The translations under genes and the position numbers were made by a program. DNA of 64,000 nt from Agrostemma githago (Eukaryota > Streptophyta > Magnoliopsida > Caryophyllales > Caryophyllaceae), in contig OY288243.1 of assembly GCA_958450325.1 (NCBI GenBank), positions 2,270,586-2,334,585 on the forward strand. The letters are read 5' to 3'. Below, in pieces: positions 36,201 to 47,675 of this stretch (within the stretch, counting starts at the first letter, position 1; every line of letters starts with the position of its first letter). The notes beneath the pieces are model-generated. The model was not told the origin of the DNA, did no database searches, and saw only the letters and a program-made list of their open reading frames with translations.

Positions 36201-37206
36201 GTCAGCCTAGTAGAACGGTCTAATCATGTAGTCAATATGAATAATATTTAAGTCATTATAAAATACTCGTATAAATGAGATGAATAAAGCGGAAATTAAT
36301 CCTAAATAAATTCCGAGATGGCCATCAAATTCCAGGCAGAGCAGCAGCAGCATGCAACAAAAGCAACGTTGACGGTCCACACTTTCTACATACACTAGCC
36401 CACAAACAAAACAATCAATTTTTACACTACGATCCGGCCCTATGTTCAACACAATTGTACTTCACTAAATCCCTACACAAAATTATCATCATTTCTCACC
36501 AATTATATTCCGACACATACATTGTCAATATAAAAAGTTTCACAATATTACTACTCTCCGTTCATATTCAAATTATACGTATTCTTTTTTGTACTCCGTA
36601 TCCTTCAAATTCAATTGACTTCTTTTCTTTTTAGTCTATTTATTTGAAAATCATATTTGTGGCTTCTCACATGACACGTTCTTCAAAAAAAAAAAAAAAG
36701 ACATGTACAGTTGACTTGACTTGATCGTTTACTTGAAACGACTTAATAGAACTCAAAACAAACCCATATTAAACCCAAATCTGATGGTAACAACTTCTTT
36801 ATCCAAATCAAGAAATCGAACTTTTGATTCTCAATCTTCGACTAAGTACGTCTTTCCTTACACAGAAAAAAAACCAGATCTTAATTTTATGAAAATAATA
36901 ATAATCCAGCTATTCTAGTAATCTTACATGACCAACATACCTTAAATTTTACAACAAAACTAGTGTAATTAAGCTAAGAACACAAGACATCTAATCTAAA
37001 ATCACCACATTACAATAATAATAATAATACTCTACTAGGAGTATTACATTATGAAAAAACCTTGATTAATATGGGATGAAAGAGTCGGTCTTATTTGCGA
37101 TAAACATATCCATTTTAACGTTAAAATGGGTCTTATTTGACACATGGATTTGACCCGTCACAAACATAAGACACGGATATTTTCGTCACAAACAAGAATG
37201 GAGTGA
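33220..37206. other. Long spacer with repeats, no gene seen
   Basis: 33480-33780: two inverted members of the GGCACACGTTAATA dispersed family. 33935-34330: a tandem duplication of about 195 bases marked by AATTAATGATGAAGT. 35025-35323: hAT-like MITE. 35908-35921: ATAG microsatellite. 36550-36720: degenerate Stowaway-like remnant. 37015-37030: AAT repeat. The open frames here have no recognisable domain. Confidence 0.55.
35025..35323. mobile_element. hAT-like MITE, second copy of the CTCGTTTGGTT family
   Basis: GGACTCGTTTGGTTG ... CAACCAAACAAGGCC with interior AATTCACGGGAAGTTC and TGGGAAGT repeats, like 29413-29640. Confidence 0.6.
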
Positions 37207-37914
37207 TTAAGCACTTCTGTAACGCATCAATGATTCAATACGCTGCAACTTCAACTGTTGTTTAAACCTGTTGATGAAATCATCAGCTTTAGCATCCACC
37301 TGATGATGACGCTCCTCTTCATTCCTCAACGACGCCGTTTCAAATCTCTCTACCCCTACCCCTTTCGTCTTCATCTTCTTCTTCCCCTTCTTCACTGGCT
37401 TACTAACATAATGTGCGTCGACTTCACCAACCTCGACCCGTTGTACTTGTCCCAGAGTAAACGAGGCCACACGTGACAACAGCGACGGCGCACGTGCCAG
37501 CTCCCTCTTCACCTCCTGCTTCGTCTCCCGTTCCCGTTCCTGTTCCGGTTCAGGGATTCTCCGGTCGGCATCCTCATCGTGGGCCCGGCCGGAGAAGTTG
37601 AAGGATGCGACCCGGGAGAAGAAAGATGAAGGGGCTGATTCGGGTTCGGGTTGGGATTCGGGTTGGGGTTGGGGTTGGGGTTCGGGGTTGGGGTGGTAGT
37701 TGGAGAGGTTGAAGGAGGTGACGCGGGAGAAGAGAGAGGGGGCTCGAGTGAGGGGAGTGGAAGTGTGAGTGTGAGGGGGTGCGGTGGTTGTTGCGGCGGA
37801 GGAGGAGGAGCGGTGGTTGGAGAAGAAGATGGTGGCGATGACGAGGTTGAGGAGGAGGAAGAGGGAGGTTGGGGTTAACCATGGCGTTGCTTGCTCGATC
37901 AATGCTTCCACCAT
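37207..37914 (-). CDS. DUF4408/DUF761 membrane-anchored protein (A70-like), intronless
   Basis: 235-residue protein. The N-terminus (about 8-32, WLTPTSLFLLLNLVIATIFF) matches the DUF4408 type, a single hydrophobic anchor. The C-terminus (about 205-235, VDAKADDFINRFKQQLKLQR followed by IESLMRYR) matches DUF761, found in 'cotton fibre expressed' and PAMP-induced A70-like proteins. The linker is low-complexity: a Pro-Glu-Gln run (about 76-92) and three spaced SLFSRV/SFFSRV/SLLSRV A-S-F motifs (about 60, 98 and 145), an internal repeat. Molecular function is unknown for the family; several members respond to stress or pathogens. No frame damage. The start is the first Met and leaves the anchor at the N-terminus. 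Confidence 0.85.
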   Translation of the reverse strand: MVEALIEQATPWLTPTSLFLLLNLVIATIFFSNHRSSSSAATTTAPPHTHTSTPLTRAPSLFSRVTSFNLSNYHPNPEPQPQPQPESQPEPESAPSSFFSRVASFNFSGRAHDEDADRRIPEPEQERERETKQEVKRELARAPSLLSRVASFTLGQVQRVEVGEVDAHYVSKPVKKGKKKMKTKGVGVERFETASLRNEEERHHQVDAKADDFINRFKQQLKLQRIESLMRYRSA

Positions 37915-38023
37915 TTTTGAGTGTAGTTTAGTAAATTGATGGTTTGATTTTTGGGCGAGAGAGTGAGGTGAGAATGTGAGATCTGGTACATGTGAGTAGT
38001 AACTACTCCTACTTAATCGGCTG

Positions 38024-38030
38024 TTATATA
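38024..38030 (-). promoter_or_regulatory. Candidate TATA box of the DUF4408/DUF761 gene
   Basis: TATATAA on the minus strand about 110 bases upstream of the ATG. Confidence 0.4.
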
Positions 38031-38286
38031 CTCGTATTTATTGCTCCGTAGTAGAGACTACGTACAGTATTTTATAGTTGGATACGGATTACGACTTACT
38101 CGTGCGTTCATGATGTGTGATTGTGTGAATTCAGAGTCTGAATTTGAAGTAGTTTGGTTACCCTCAATTGGGGGTTAACTCCGAGTCTGGATTTAGCGTG
38201 ACTTCTTCTAATAAAATATTATTGACATTTTTTATATAGGTGGAGTATTTTAATGGTGTGTGAAGAAAATAGAAAAAATTGATGTA

Positions 38287-38543
38287 CTTCCTCCAAGTTT
38301 TAATGTTCTTCCTATTTCAAAATAACACAAAGTTTTTTGGTTAGGTTAAAATATTGAAAAACTAATAAAAAAGTATGGTGAGAAATGAAAAGTAACGAAA
38401 AATAATGAAAAATAATAAAGTTAGTGGATAAGTGGATTAAAATATTGAAAAAAATGGCCAAATAAAGAAAGAAATGAGATGGGATGAAGATAGAAACTTG
38501 AATGAAAATGATAAATGAGAAGAAGATAGAAACTTGGAGGAAG
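38287..38543. mobile_element. Stowaway-like MITE
   Basis: TA | CTTCCTCCAAGTTT ... AAACTTGGAGGAAG | TA. Interior AT-rich with repeated AAATAATGAAAAATAA. Short frames here are incidental. Confidence 0.8.
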
Positions 38544-39038
38544 TAACTTTTTTTTGCAAAAAGTTGTTTTCTATATATTGAAATTCTGTGTCCGCCAAAT
38601 CATCACTGTGAGTATATCTATCCTTCTTAAACATATAATGAGTTAAATATGAGGAAATCATAATTCACGGTACTCCTATATAACAAAAAAATAATGTGTA
38701 GATATATCAAAAAAAATAATAACAATTAAAAAAAAATTATATACCGCTTTTGGTAGACAAGAAAAAGTACTCTGTATATAAAAGGACTTCAGACTCAAAA
38801 CTCGAACTAGGTCTTCAAACATTTTAAGGAATTTCAAAAAGTATCTAGAATTAACAATTGAAAAATCTATAAAGTTGCCTTCACTTTTTTTGTTATAAAT
38901 TAGTACTACTCATTTGGTTTAGTCCGAATTCGAGTTGAATAGAATTTTAAGAAAAATATGAAATTCTCTCCCACAAATTTTAACACCGTTATATTTCTAG
39001 AACCCAAAATCAAAAACTTTAACTAGGATATAACAACC

Positions 39039-39229
39039 CAGGGGCGGCTCGAGTAGGTTCAGGACGAGCAGGGGAACTGGGCCTCCAATTTTGTTGGGTC
39101 TCATAATCCTCTTTCTGAATGTGACTTGTAGTTGGGTGGTTTGAGTCTACTCATCTGCTTGAAAGATCATGGGTTCAAACATTGTTTCGAGACTCAAACC
39201 GGGCCTCCAAATCTATTAAGACGTCCCTG
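39039..39229. mobile_element. hAT-type MITE with perfect 8-bp target duplication
   Basis: 191 bases, ends CAGGGGCGGCT and inverted AGACGTCCCTG, flanked by TAACAACC at 39031-39038 and 39230-39237. Terminal CAGGG and the 8-bp duplication indicate the hAT superfamily. The interior has GGGCCTCCAA twice. Confidence 0.9.
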
Positions 39230-39705
39230 TAACAACCAGTTGATTATAAAGTTGGGATTTATTTACGATGGATGTGGTTCATGTGACATGCAACCTTTGG
39301 CACTCTGAAATATTAATCTTAGGAGTATAATATGGACTAATGCGTGTGAAAGTGATTTGTGAACGTGTATGGTTGTGTTATTACTAAAAATAAACAGCAG
39401 CTTAATTAATTAATTAGTTAGTGAGAGTTGAAGTGTTTTATAAGATTGGATTCTGTATTGATTGTGGGGTCACTCGTCATTTAGTTTGTAATTTGTGATG
39501 CCTATCTTTGTCGTTTTTCCGAACGACAGGAAAAAGAAAGGAAGTTATGTGAAAGACGAGGGTGTGACTTTTGTACGTGTTGACGTTCTTGACTACGACA
39601 TGTGATAAACTATGGGTTTCCTTCTATAGACTACTCGTATAAAGAGGTAAGACAAGGGACCTAAAAGTATTTTACATTTTTCCAGTCGAACACCTTCATT
39701 ATTTA

Positions 39706-39891
39706 CTCACTCCGTTCCAAGAATTGTTTGCCTTTATTTTTTACACAAAGGGCAAGAGATCCAATTAGAAGGTGACATGAGAAGCCAAGAGTCAAATTAC
39801 ACATAAAAAACATTCCTAAAATAGAAAGGCAAACAATTCATTGAGACGCCCCAATATGGAATAGACAAACAATTCATTGGAACAGAGGGAG
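39706..39891. mobile_element. Stowaway-like MITE
   Basis: TA | CTCACTCCGTTCC ... GGAACAGAGGGAG | TA. Same subfamily as 29114 but inverted. Confidence 0.8.
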
Positions 39892-40031
39892 TACATCAAT
39901 TCTTGTGTTTACGACGGTCATATTCGTCATATTATTGTAATAAGACAAATAATGTTCACTTAGATAGAAAATGACAGAAACAAATCACAAGGGTAATACT
40001 AATGTTTTGTCTTTATCTATCTAAATGGTTA

Positions 40032-40218
40032 CTCCCTCCATCCCAATAAATTGTTGGCCTATTCCATATTGGGGCGTCTCAGTGAATTATCTGCCTTTCT
40101 ATTTTAGGAATGTTTTTTATATGTAATTTGATACTTGGCTCCACATGTCACTTTCCCATTGGTTCTCTTTCCCTTGATGCCAAAAGGAAAGGCAAACAAT
40201 TCATTGAAACGGAGAGAG
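40032..40218. mobile_element. Stowaway-like MITE
   Basis: TA | CTCCCTCCATCCCAATAAATTG ... CAATTCATTGAAACGGAGAGAG | TA. About 140 bases from the previous copy and in opposite orientation. Confidence 0.8.
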
Positions 40219-40535
40219 TATTATTTGACCTGCTATAACAATACAACGAGTAGTTCCATCACAAGCAAGATTAACTGAATTAATTGGGCAAAAGGGAGAG
40301 AACCTTTGCCATCTTAGCAAATGGGTTTTTCGCTAAAACAGATAATAAGTCGTAAATCTTACTCCGGGTGCCAGTTATCAAGAGTCAACTCAAGACCCAT
40401 CATCGAAGGTGAAAATAAAAGCGTATAACATCAGAGTTCAGAATTCATTGCAAAGAAGCAGCTACAGATTCGAGTATTTCAGTTACAAACATCTGCAACA
40501 AACCATAGCAGATAACCATAACATATGGGGGAGTA

Positions 40536-41847
40536 CTACTGTAACCCTCTAACCGGTTCTAGAGCCTCGACTGTCACCACACTGTTCCCTCTGATTACCT
40601 GCACCACAACACATTATTCAAACACAAACAGCCGTGCTAAGCTTTTACGGTTTTATGAGTATAGAGCTGACTTACCACCATGCCGATATCATTTCTCTCA
40701 TTGCCATTAACTTCCTCTGTGTTATCAACCACTAGGTTCATGAACTGGTCAAAACCTCGTAGTGTACCGACCACCATCCTGTTTGCATTCAGTTTTACTG
40801 CATAGACACGAATCACTTGATCAATCAATCAAATTACTAGCCACTGAGGTGGAGCGCAGCGGGGATAAAGCTTGTGATGTGTTATAATGTGTTTTTACTG
40901 ATGAATATTCTGAGTATGAATCCATGAGCGAGTTCAGACGAGCTACTAGCTAATACTTCTCCCATCTAACTAAAACAGTCAATATCGTGAATGAAAACAA
41001 TACAGTACATTTCATCCGGGTCAGTTTAGTTCGACCAAGTAGTCACACTGGAGAACAATATCATGAATGAAAACCATACATTTCATTCCGGGCAGTTTAC
41101 AAATTCAAAAAACACCTACAAAATCATACCTAGCTCGACTAATTAGTCACCTGGGTGAACAATATCGTGTCATTCCGGGCAGTTTAGGAATTCAAAAACA
41201 CCTAAAAAATCGTACCTCGTTCGACTAATTAGTCACCTGGGTGAACAATATCATGTCATTCTGGGCAGTTTAGGAATTCAAAAACACCTAAAAAATCGTA
41301 CCTAGTTCGACTAATTAGTCACCTGGGTGAACAATATCATGTTATTCCAGGCATTTTACGAATTCAAAAACACCTAAAAATCATACTTAAGCTCGACTAA
41401 GTAGTCAGTCACCTGGGTGAACAATATCGTGAATGAAAACAATAAATTTGATTTGGGGCAGTTTACGAATCCAAAAGCATCTAATAAATCATATAGACCA
41501 ACATCTGAGCGCCGCCACCTTACAAATTTAGCTAAACATCACTTATAGAAAACACCTACACCTACTACTTCGATTTTGGCCTTGAATTTCGATACTGAAA
41601 TCTGGAAATACTAGGTTAACAGCAATTGAAAAGGTAATACTGTGAATTGGGAAAGTGAGAGTAGAGATCAGAGAACTTACTTTGAAGTTTCTTGTCCATG
41701 TATCTGCGAAAATCAAATCAATGGTAAGAATTAGAATAACGAAACAAACAATTCAATTCAAATCAAATTCGATTCGATTCGAGGGAAGTAAAAGAAAGTG
41801 GGAATTACTCACTTCTTGAGATCCGGAGGCTGACCCGACCTGCTCAT
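40536..41847 (-). CDS. SmG: Small nuclear ribonucleoprotein SmG, four exons
   Basis: Core Sm-ring subunit of spliceosomal U1, U2, U4 and U5 snRNPs. Exons (minus direction) 41813-41847, 41681-41703 (a 23-base microexon), 40676-40797 and 40536-40598 join in phase to exactly 80 residues, the normal SmG length. The product begins MSRSGQPPDLKKYMDKKLQ, continues IKLNANRMVVGTLRGFDQF and MNLVVDNTEEVNGNERNDIG, and ends VIRGNSVVTVEALEPV plus four residues. Both Sm motifs are visible, including the LNANR..GTLRGFDQFMN strand-loop of Sm1 and the IRG of Sm2. Intron 2 is large and holds a tandem array. The protein is so conserved that the call is secure even with only the third exon visible as a long frame. 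Confidence 0.96.
41010..41500. repeat. Five tandem repeats of about 88 bp in SmG intron 2
   Basis: Units start near 41030, 41130, 41220, 41308 and 41393. Common words are TTCGACTAATTAGTCACCTG, GGTGAACAATATCGTG, CATTCCGGGCAGTTTA and AATTCAAAAACACCTA. The outer copies are more diverged and carry an extra AATGAAAACAATA segment. Confidence 0.85.
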
Positions 41848-42991
41848 CCTTAAACCCTAAGAGAGAAGAGAGAGAGGATGATTTGGGCGAAATAATTGTA
41901 AAAGGAAGTGAAGCTGAAGTAAAACCTAGATCCTGGTGAAGAGCTACTATTATGGGGTAAACGAGTCAATTTGAGTTCGATTTTTGGTGGGTTCGACTTG
42001 AACCTCGTTGAGTTCAAAAAATTAAAGCTCGAGCTTGGCTTGGAAAAAGTTTGAGCTCGGGCTTGTATATACACTTTTCGATTTTGGGCTTATCATTCAG
42101 TTATGTTTATTCTCATTCATATTTGCACATGGAATAAGAAAGTTGTTACTTACAGTACAATATTGTAAAGTAACAAAGGATGAGTCTTATGAAATGATCT
42201 GGATCCAATGAGAACAAAAAGATAAAATAAGATGAACAAAATAAGAAAGAGTAGATATGAGAAGAAACAAAAAAAACGGTCCTAAAAGAATTACAAGAAG
42301 AAACATAAAAAACATAGGAGTACTTTTTTATGATATTGAAAAATACTTTCGTGAATATTAAATCCAAACATGACATCTATTAATCACAATATCTTCGTTA
42401 TAAACACTGAATTAAAATATTTTCGATATTCTAAAATATATTCAAAATAGACATATGTTGTGATTCTTGTGAAACATCTCACATAATTGAGAGATTACTT
42501 TTTTTGGTTTTTAGTGTATCATACTAAGTAGTACGTATCACATTAAGCTTACGCGAAACCATCTCACGCTAATTTATCAATAGTAAATGAATTGGGGAAA
42601 TGGACCGTTTCACAGAAGAGACCGTCTTATGCTATAATTTATCATGTGACTGAACCAAAGAGTGTGTTGAAGAATATGGCAATAAATAGCAGGCAAGAAG
42701 TTATCAAAACCGTTTTAAGATTTATGACAGATTCTCCGTCTTAATAAAGACATTGTTCTCATAATTCTTTGGAAAGAAAGCCTTCCTCTTCAGCAGTGTA
42801 AATACCCAGTAGTTCTCTTCACTAGTGCAACCTTGCCGGAACCTCAGTACGTTCAACGATGACTCGTCAACGTCTATTCTTGGAACACTTGACCTCGGAT
42901 TAGACAGCAAAGCTTCAGAAGATGATAGATCAGCAGACCAAGCTTAGTTTCCAGAATAATCATTGGGTGGAATTATAGCTGAAAAACGTAA

Positions 42992-44302
42992 TCAGTCGGA
43001 CCGTTTTCTAGGAGGTGCACCCAATGCCGTGCGTATAGTAGAACCCACTTCTTTCATATCTTCCACCTGAACAAATATGAGCAACTTATTCGATTCAGAT
43101 GTTTTCGAGATTCCTAGTATTTAAAGTTTTCAGAAACATACATGAAAACCTTAACCATTAAGAACTCTAGTTGAACTGCAGTCAGTGACTCAGAAATCTC
43201 GCTTAACTTACAACGATGAGCCAAAAACATCCCCACACATTGGACATGAGCATGAGACGGTCTAAGAACACTCGGATCATTCCAAGTGCTCTCAAAGCGT
43301 GCCAATATAAGGCAGCGTCGATTTCATCTTATTCACTACATTCGTGACACTGCTAAAACAGGCAAAAACGAGAGTCAAATTACTTGTACTGCTCACCCTA
43401 TTACTTGGCCCGTTCAGCCTTTCTCCTTCTCCAACCCAAGGCCACCAGCACCACCACACGAGGCAGTGATGCACCCAAGGCGGTACAGGTACAGATTCAC
43501 AAATGGGATCAAGAAGACATGCAATTTGGCTGCTACTCCTCGAACGGGATATTAGCCTAAGAACAAAATAACAGAACATCTCACTACAAATGCCAGGCTA
43601 TTGGTTGATCGCATATTGAGAAGTGACGTCTTTTGATAAATGATTAAGCTTATAAGATTCAGAACTCGGATCATTCTAACCAATCTCGAGTCAGTGATAA
43701 CGCAAGCTAATAATCAATGCCATAGGTGACCAACACACAGAAAGTTCAAAGTTCAATGCCCAACTCTGTCATGTCATCCTTCATTGCTAGGGTTTCTGAT
43801 TGACGCCATGAAATCGGTAACTATGCAAATATGCAATCAATCTAGTATGTAAGACATGGTTATCGAATTCTCACGGATACCTAGCGAATATCGAATCGGT
43901 AAACAGCGAGTTCATGGCGAATTCGGTGATCATGATATAAAATCATTACACAACAGTCACATATTGGATGAAGAAACACAGCAAAATCACAATCGAAATC
44001 GAAATCGAACAATAAAATAAAACAAATGAATGAACCTTGTGGATGCCGGAGGAGCTGAGGGTGGCGAAGAAGGCGGTAGTAGCGGCGCCGACAAAAAGCG
44101 AGGCGACGCTGAAAGCTTTCAATGGCATAAAATTGGAATCGCCAACGCATCCTCGGCGGACAGATCTAATACCTAACCCTAATTGGGCGGCGGTAGCTCC
44201 CCACCACCACCATTGGCGGTGGTCGGCGCCATTTGTAACCCTAATTTCAACAATCCCTTCTACTTTGTGTTCTTGCTTGCTGCTGCAGCTTTCCTCCGCC
44301 AT
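42992..44302 (-). CDS. Small two-exon protein with one hydrophobic segment, function unknown
   Basis: Exon 1 is 44036-44302, exon 2 42992-43066; the 969-base intron is GT/AG. Product 113 residues, beginning MAEESCSSKQEHKVEGIVEI. Features in order: an acidic hydrophilic start; a WWWWGATAAQLGLGIRSVRRG segment (about 36-56); a hydrophobic helix FSVASLFVGAATTAFFATL (about 65-84); then SSGIHK joined across the intron to VEDMKEVGSTIRTALGAPPR. The smooth join across the splice site and full-length exons argue for a real gene. I have a general impression of a conserved plant family of this form but cannot name it. A membrane-associated organelle protein is possible. An extra open stretch at 42722-42910, just past the stop, is probably 3' UTR. 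Confidence 0.7.
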
Positions 44303-44834
44303 TTTTAGACTCAACTCTTGTGTTTGCTTGAATGTGCTCACGAGTCAGAAATCATAACTCACCTGAAAAGGTAGACGGACCGGACCGGACCGAACCAGTG
44401 TCGGGCCGTGCTGGAATTTGGGAAGTGAGTGCAATACTAGCAGCTTGAGATGGGCTGGGCCGGGATGGACTGGGGCAAGTCAACTTCTATTTTGACAAAT
44501 CCTTCTATAACCCGACCCAAATAAGTCAACCTGAACCTGACCCGATACCCGAACTAAAGATCTGATTTTGAGCTGCAATCCAAAATCGACCCGAGATAAT
44601 CCAAAACTGACACGTCTATTGTTATAGAAAACGAGACGGTATAATCCAGAAAAAAAAGTTGAAAATAGCAAATCCGAAAATGATACGAATTCAAAATGAT
44701 CCAATCTGAAGTTGACCCGACCCAAATCCGACCCATTTGATCTGTTTACCATGTCTAAATACAATACCGACATTTTCATTACTCACCCAATCAATGACTC
44801 ATGAGTACAATCAGTACGTACTTCCCCTACATTA

Positions 44835-45138
44835 GAGCATCCTCATCCAAGAATGATTTTTTCATTCTCGGATGGGACCCACCTCATCCACCTCATTACT
44901 TTTAACTTAAATTTTCAAGAATAAAATTTCTATTCTCCAGTGGATCCAAACACAGTTCATTACTCCACTCATTTATTTACATATCTCTTTAATTTATTTT
45001 AATATTAATATTTTATTACGGGACCCACGATTTTCATTCTCCACTTCATTCTTTTAAAAGAGTGAATATCTTCTATTCTTCATGATAATGGTTTCTCCAT
45101 GAATGGAGAATGTACTCGTATGATGGATAGGGATGCTC
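44835..45138. mobile_element. Tourist-like MITE, family 'GAGCATCCTCATCC', copy 2
   Basis: TTA | GAGCATCCTCATCCAAGAATG ... GGATAGGGATGCTC | TTA. Clean 3-bp target duplication. Interior shares TTTTATTACGGGACCCAC and TTCTCCACTTCATTC with 63060-63418. Confidence 0.9.
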
Positions 45139-45270
45139 TTACATACTTTCTCCCCTACCATTCTGTAAGGAGCATTAAATTGCGAGTTGGTCTTATTTAC
45201 GATCGATATCTGTTCTAACATTAAAATAGGTCAATTATATATATCTCACTATAAACAAAAAACCTTACTA

Positions 45271-45571
45271 CTCTCTCCGATTCTTTGAAATTGCTACATT
45301 TGATTATAATACTCCTCACAAATCTTAAAAAATATAACAAACCTAAATAATCGAAGGTAGTACTCCCTTCTCTCCACTAAGATCTTCTCACTTTCCTTAA
45401 AAGGAAACTCCACTAAAATTTTCTCACTTCAAAACTTTCCTTATTCATCAATTATACTCTCTTTCTATTGGTTACTTTTTGTGATTTGACATCTTGAACC
45501 CCACCAAACAATTTACCACCTTAATCCATGTGTCATTATCAAGTGGGAAGATCATTGTGGTGAGGAGGGAG
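45271..45571. mobile_element. Stowaway-like MITE upstream of the NPP gene
   Basis: TA | CTCTCTCCGATTCTT ... GTGGTGAGGAGGGAG | TA, ending about 295 bases before the NPP ATG. Confidence 0.7.
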
Positions 45572-45866
45572 TAGTATTTACTATTTACATGAGATTTATC
45601 ATATTCAAACTATATTTAATTTGTCGTAAATTTAAAATTGATATACCATCTTAAAAAAATCGTGTTAGAGAGTGTGCCGTATAACGTGGGTAGAACGCAG
45701 CTCAGAGAGTACTCTCTGTACTTGGTTTGAATTATACCACAAAAATAATCACGTGCTTATTGAAGTGAGCTAATCATACAGTAGAAGAGGTCCACTACCC
45801 TCCCACCATTATCGCCTGCATCTTCGATCTTCACAAATCAATTAAAAAAAGCTCACCTCACCATCA

Positions 45867-47324
45867 ATGGAGTCCAACTCAAATCACCCTACATTTCATC
45901 CCAAAATCATGCTCAATCGACTCCCAACAACTGTCGACGACCACCCTAACTCCACCGCCACCACCGCCCTCCTCTCATTCGACACTCACCCTCTTCCCTC
46001 CGCCACCGCAACTCCGCCGACCAAACTCCTCCTCCTCATCGCCTTCCTCTTCACCGCCACCGCCGCCTTCTCTCTCGGCTTCTACCTCGACCACCCCTCC
46101 ACCACCGCAGACGCCGCCGCCACCCGCCGCCCTCTCACCAAGCTCAACCACCCTGTCGTCATCATCGTTTCCTCCGACGGGTTCCGGTTCGGGTACCAAT
46201 TCAAAGCCTCACTGCCCAATATAAACCGGTTGATCAATAATGGGACCGAAGCTCAAACCGGTCTAATCCCGGTTTTCCCGACTCTCACCTTTCCCAATCA
46301 CTACTCCATTGTCACAGGTTTGTACCCTTCTTACCATGGAATCATCAACAACTATTTTACCGACCCGATTTCCGGTGATAAGTTTTCAATGGCTAGCCAT
46401 GAACCCGAATGGTGGCTCGGTGAGCCGTTATGGGAGACCGTGGCTAACCATGGTCAACGAGCCGCAACCTACTTTTGGCCCGGTTCGGAAGTGAAGAAAG
46501 GTTCTTGGGATTGTCCGGTTCAGTTTTGTCAGAATTATAATAAATCCGTTCCCTTTGAGGATAGGGTTGATACTGTGTTGAGTTACTTCGATTTGCCGAA
46601 TGATGAAATTCCCGTGTTTATCACATTATATTTCGAGGACCCGGATCATCAGGGTCACCAGGTCGGACCTGATGACCCTGAGATCACAGACGCGGTTGTC
46701 AGGATCGATAATATGATGGGTAGGTTAATCCAAGGGTTGGAGAAAAGAGGGGTTTTCGAGGATGTGACCGTCATCATGGTTGGTGATCACGGTATGGTTG
46801 GTACCTGCGACAAGAAGCTGATTTTTTTGGACGATCTGACTCCTTGGGTTGAAATCGAGCCTAATTGGGTTCAATCGTATACTCCATTGCTCTCGATTCG
46901 TCCCCCATCAGGGATTTCAAATTCTGATGTAGTGGCGAAGATGAATTCAGGGTTGCAGTCGGGTAAGGTTGATAATGGGAAGTACTTGAAGGTGTATCTG
47001 AAGGAAGATGTTCCTAGTCGACTCCATTATGCAGATAGTTACAGGATTCCGCCAATCATTGGGATCCCGGCTGAGGGGTACAAGATAGAGATGACGCGGT
47101 CTGAGAAAAAGGAATGTGGAGGTGCACACGGGTATGACAACGAGTTCTTCTCCATGAGGACGATTTTTATCGCTCATGGGCCTCAGTTTGCGAGGGGAAG
47201 GAAGGTCCCGTCTTTTGAGAATGTCCAAATTTACAATCTGGTTACTTCGATTCTGAATGTCAAAGGTGCTGATAACAATGGTAGTGCAGCATTTCCGCAG
47301 TCTCTCCTCCTCCCTGAAAAATGA
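45867..47324 (+). CDS. Ectonucleotide pyrophosphatase/phosphodiesterase (NPP), intronless
   Basis: 485-residue alkaline-phosphatase-superfamily enzyme that hydrolyses nucleotide pyrophosphate or phosphodiester bonds. A single hydrophobic segment (about 53-74, KLLLLIAFLFTATAAF) after a 50-residue N-tail suggests a type II membrane protein or a signal anchor, catalytic domain in the secretory lumen or apoplast. Metal and catalytic residues are visible: Asp 104 (SSDGFRFGY), Thr 141 nucleophile in TFPNHYS, Asp 260 and His 264 (DPDHQGH), Asp 307-His 308 (GDHGM), His 421 (GGAHGYDN). Family fold and all two-zinc ligands are intact. The first 240 bases of the coding sequence are unusually C-rich, producing a spurious open frame on the other strand. 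Substrate is not predictable from sequence. Confidence 0.93.
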   Translation: MESNSNHPTFHPKIMLNRLPTTVDDHPNSTATTALLSFDTHPLPSATATPPTKLLLLIAFLFTATAAFSLGFYLDHPSTTADAAATRRPLTKLNHPVVIIVSSDGFRFGYQFKASLPNINRLINNGTEAQTGLIPVFPTLTFPNHYSIVTGLYPSYHGIINNYFTDPISGDKFSMASHEPEWWLGEPLWETVANHGQRAATYFWPGSEVKKGSWDCPVQFCQNYNKSVPFEDRVDTVLSYFDLPNDEIPVFITLYFEDPDHQGHQVGPDDPEITDAVVRIDNMMGRLIQGLEKRGVFEDVTVIMVGDHGMVGTCDKKLIFLDDLTPWVEIEPNWVQSYTPLLSIRPPSGISNSDVVAKMNSGLQSGKVDNGKYLKVYLKEDVPSRLHYADSYRIPPIIGIPAEGYKIEMTRSEKKECGGAHGYDNEFFSMRTIFIAHGPQFARGRKVPSFENVQIYNLVTSILNVKGADNNGSAAFPQSLLLPEK

Positions 47325-47675
47325 TGTTCATTGCCTGTGTCAACCTAGTGGTTAAGACAATGTACCATGGACAATAGTCGGAATGAGGTGTTTATAGCCG
47401 GAGGGATGAAGCATGTTATATGATTTAGAGAGGTTGGTGTTAAGCTAGTTGAACTTGAGCTATGTAATGTTCTGTTTCATGTAGCATGAATGCATAATGC
47501 TTCAATAAAACTCATGTTCCTAGTGCTTGATACTGGCTAAAAATGAGTTCAGCAGTTGATATGATAGCCAGACCCATGCATGCTAGACAGTTTATTAGAG
47601 AAAAAAAAAGTCATATGAGATATTATTTGATTCGTCTTCCATATAAGTTTAAGAATATCAAAAATAAAAATAGTA

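Noticed and set aside
37258..37882. Several Pro/Gly-rich frames on both strands
   Set aside because: Shadows of the DUF4408/DUF761 gene in other frames.
41010..41500. Regularly spaced repeats resembling a CRISPR array
   Set aside because: Plain head-to-tail tandem repeats without unique spacers, inside a eukaryotic intron.
42722..42910. 62-residue minus frame just downstream of the small orphan gene
   Set aside because: No homology recognised; most likely 3' UTR of the upstream gene. Transcript data would decide.
43286..43579. Two opposing frames of about 90 residues
   Set aside because: They lie in the intron of the small two-exon gene and match no family I recognise.
45975..46199. Gly/Glu-rich open frame on the minus strand
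   Set aside because: Mirror of the C-rich 5' end of the NPP coding sequence; the plus-strand frame has clear enzyme motifs.
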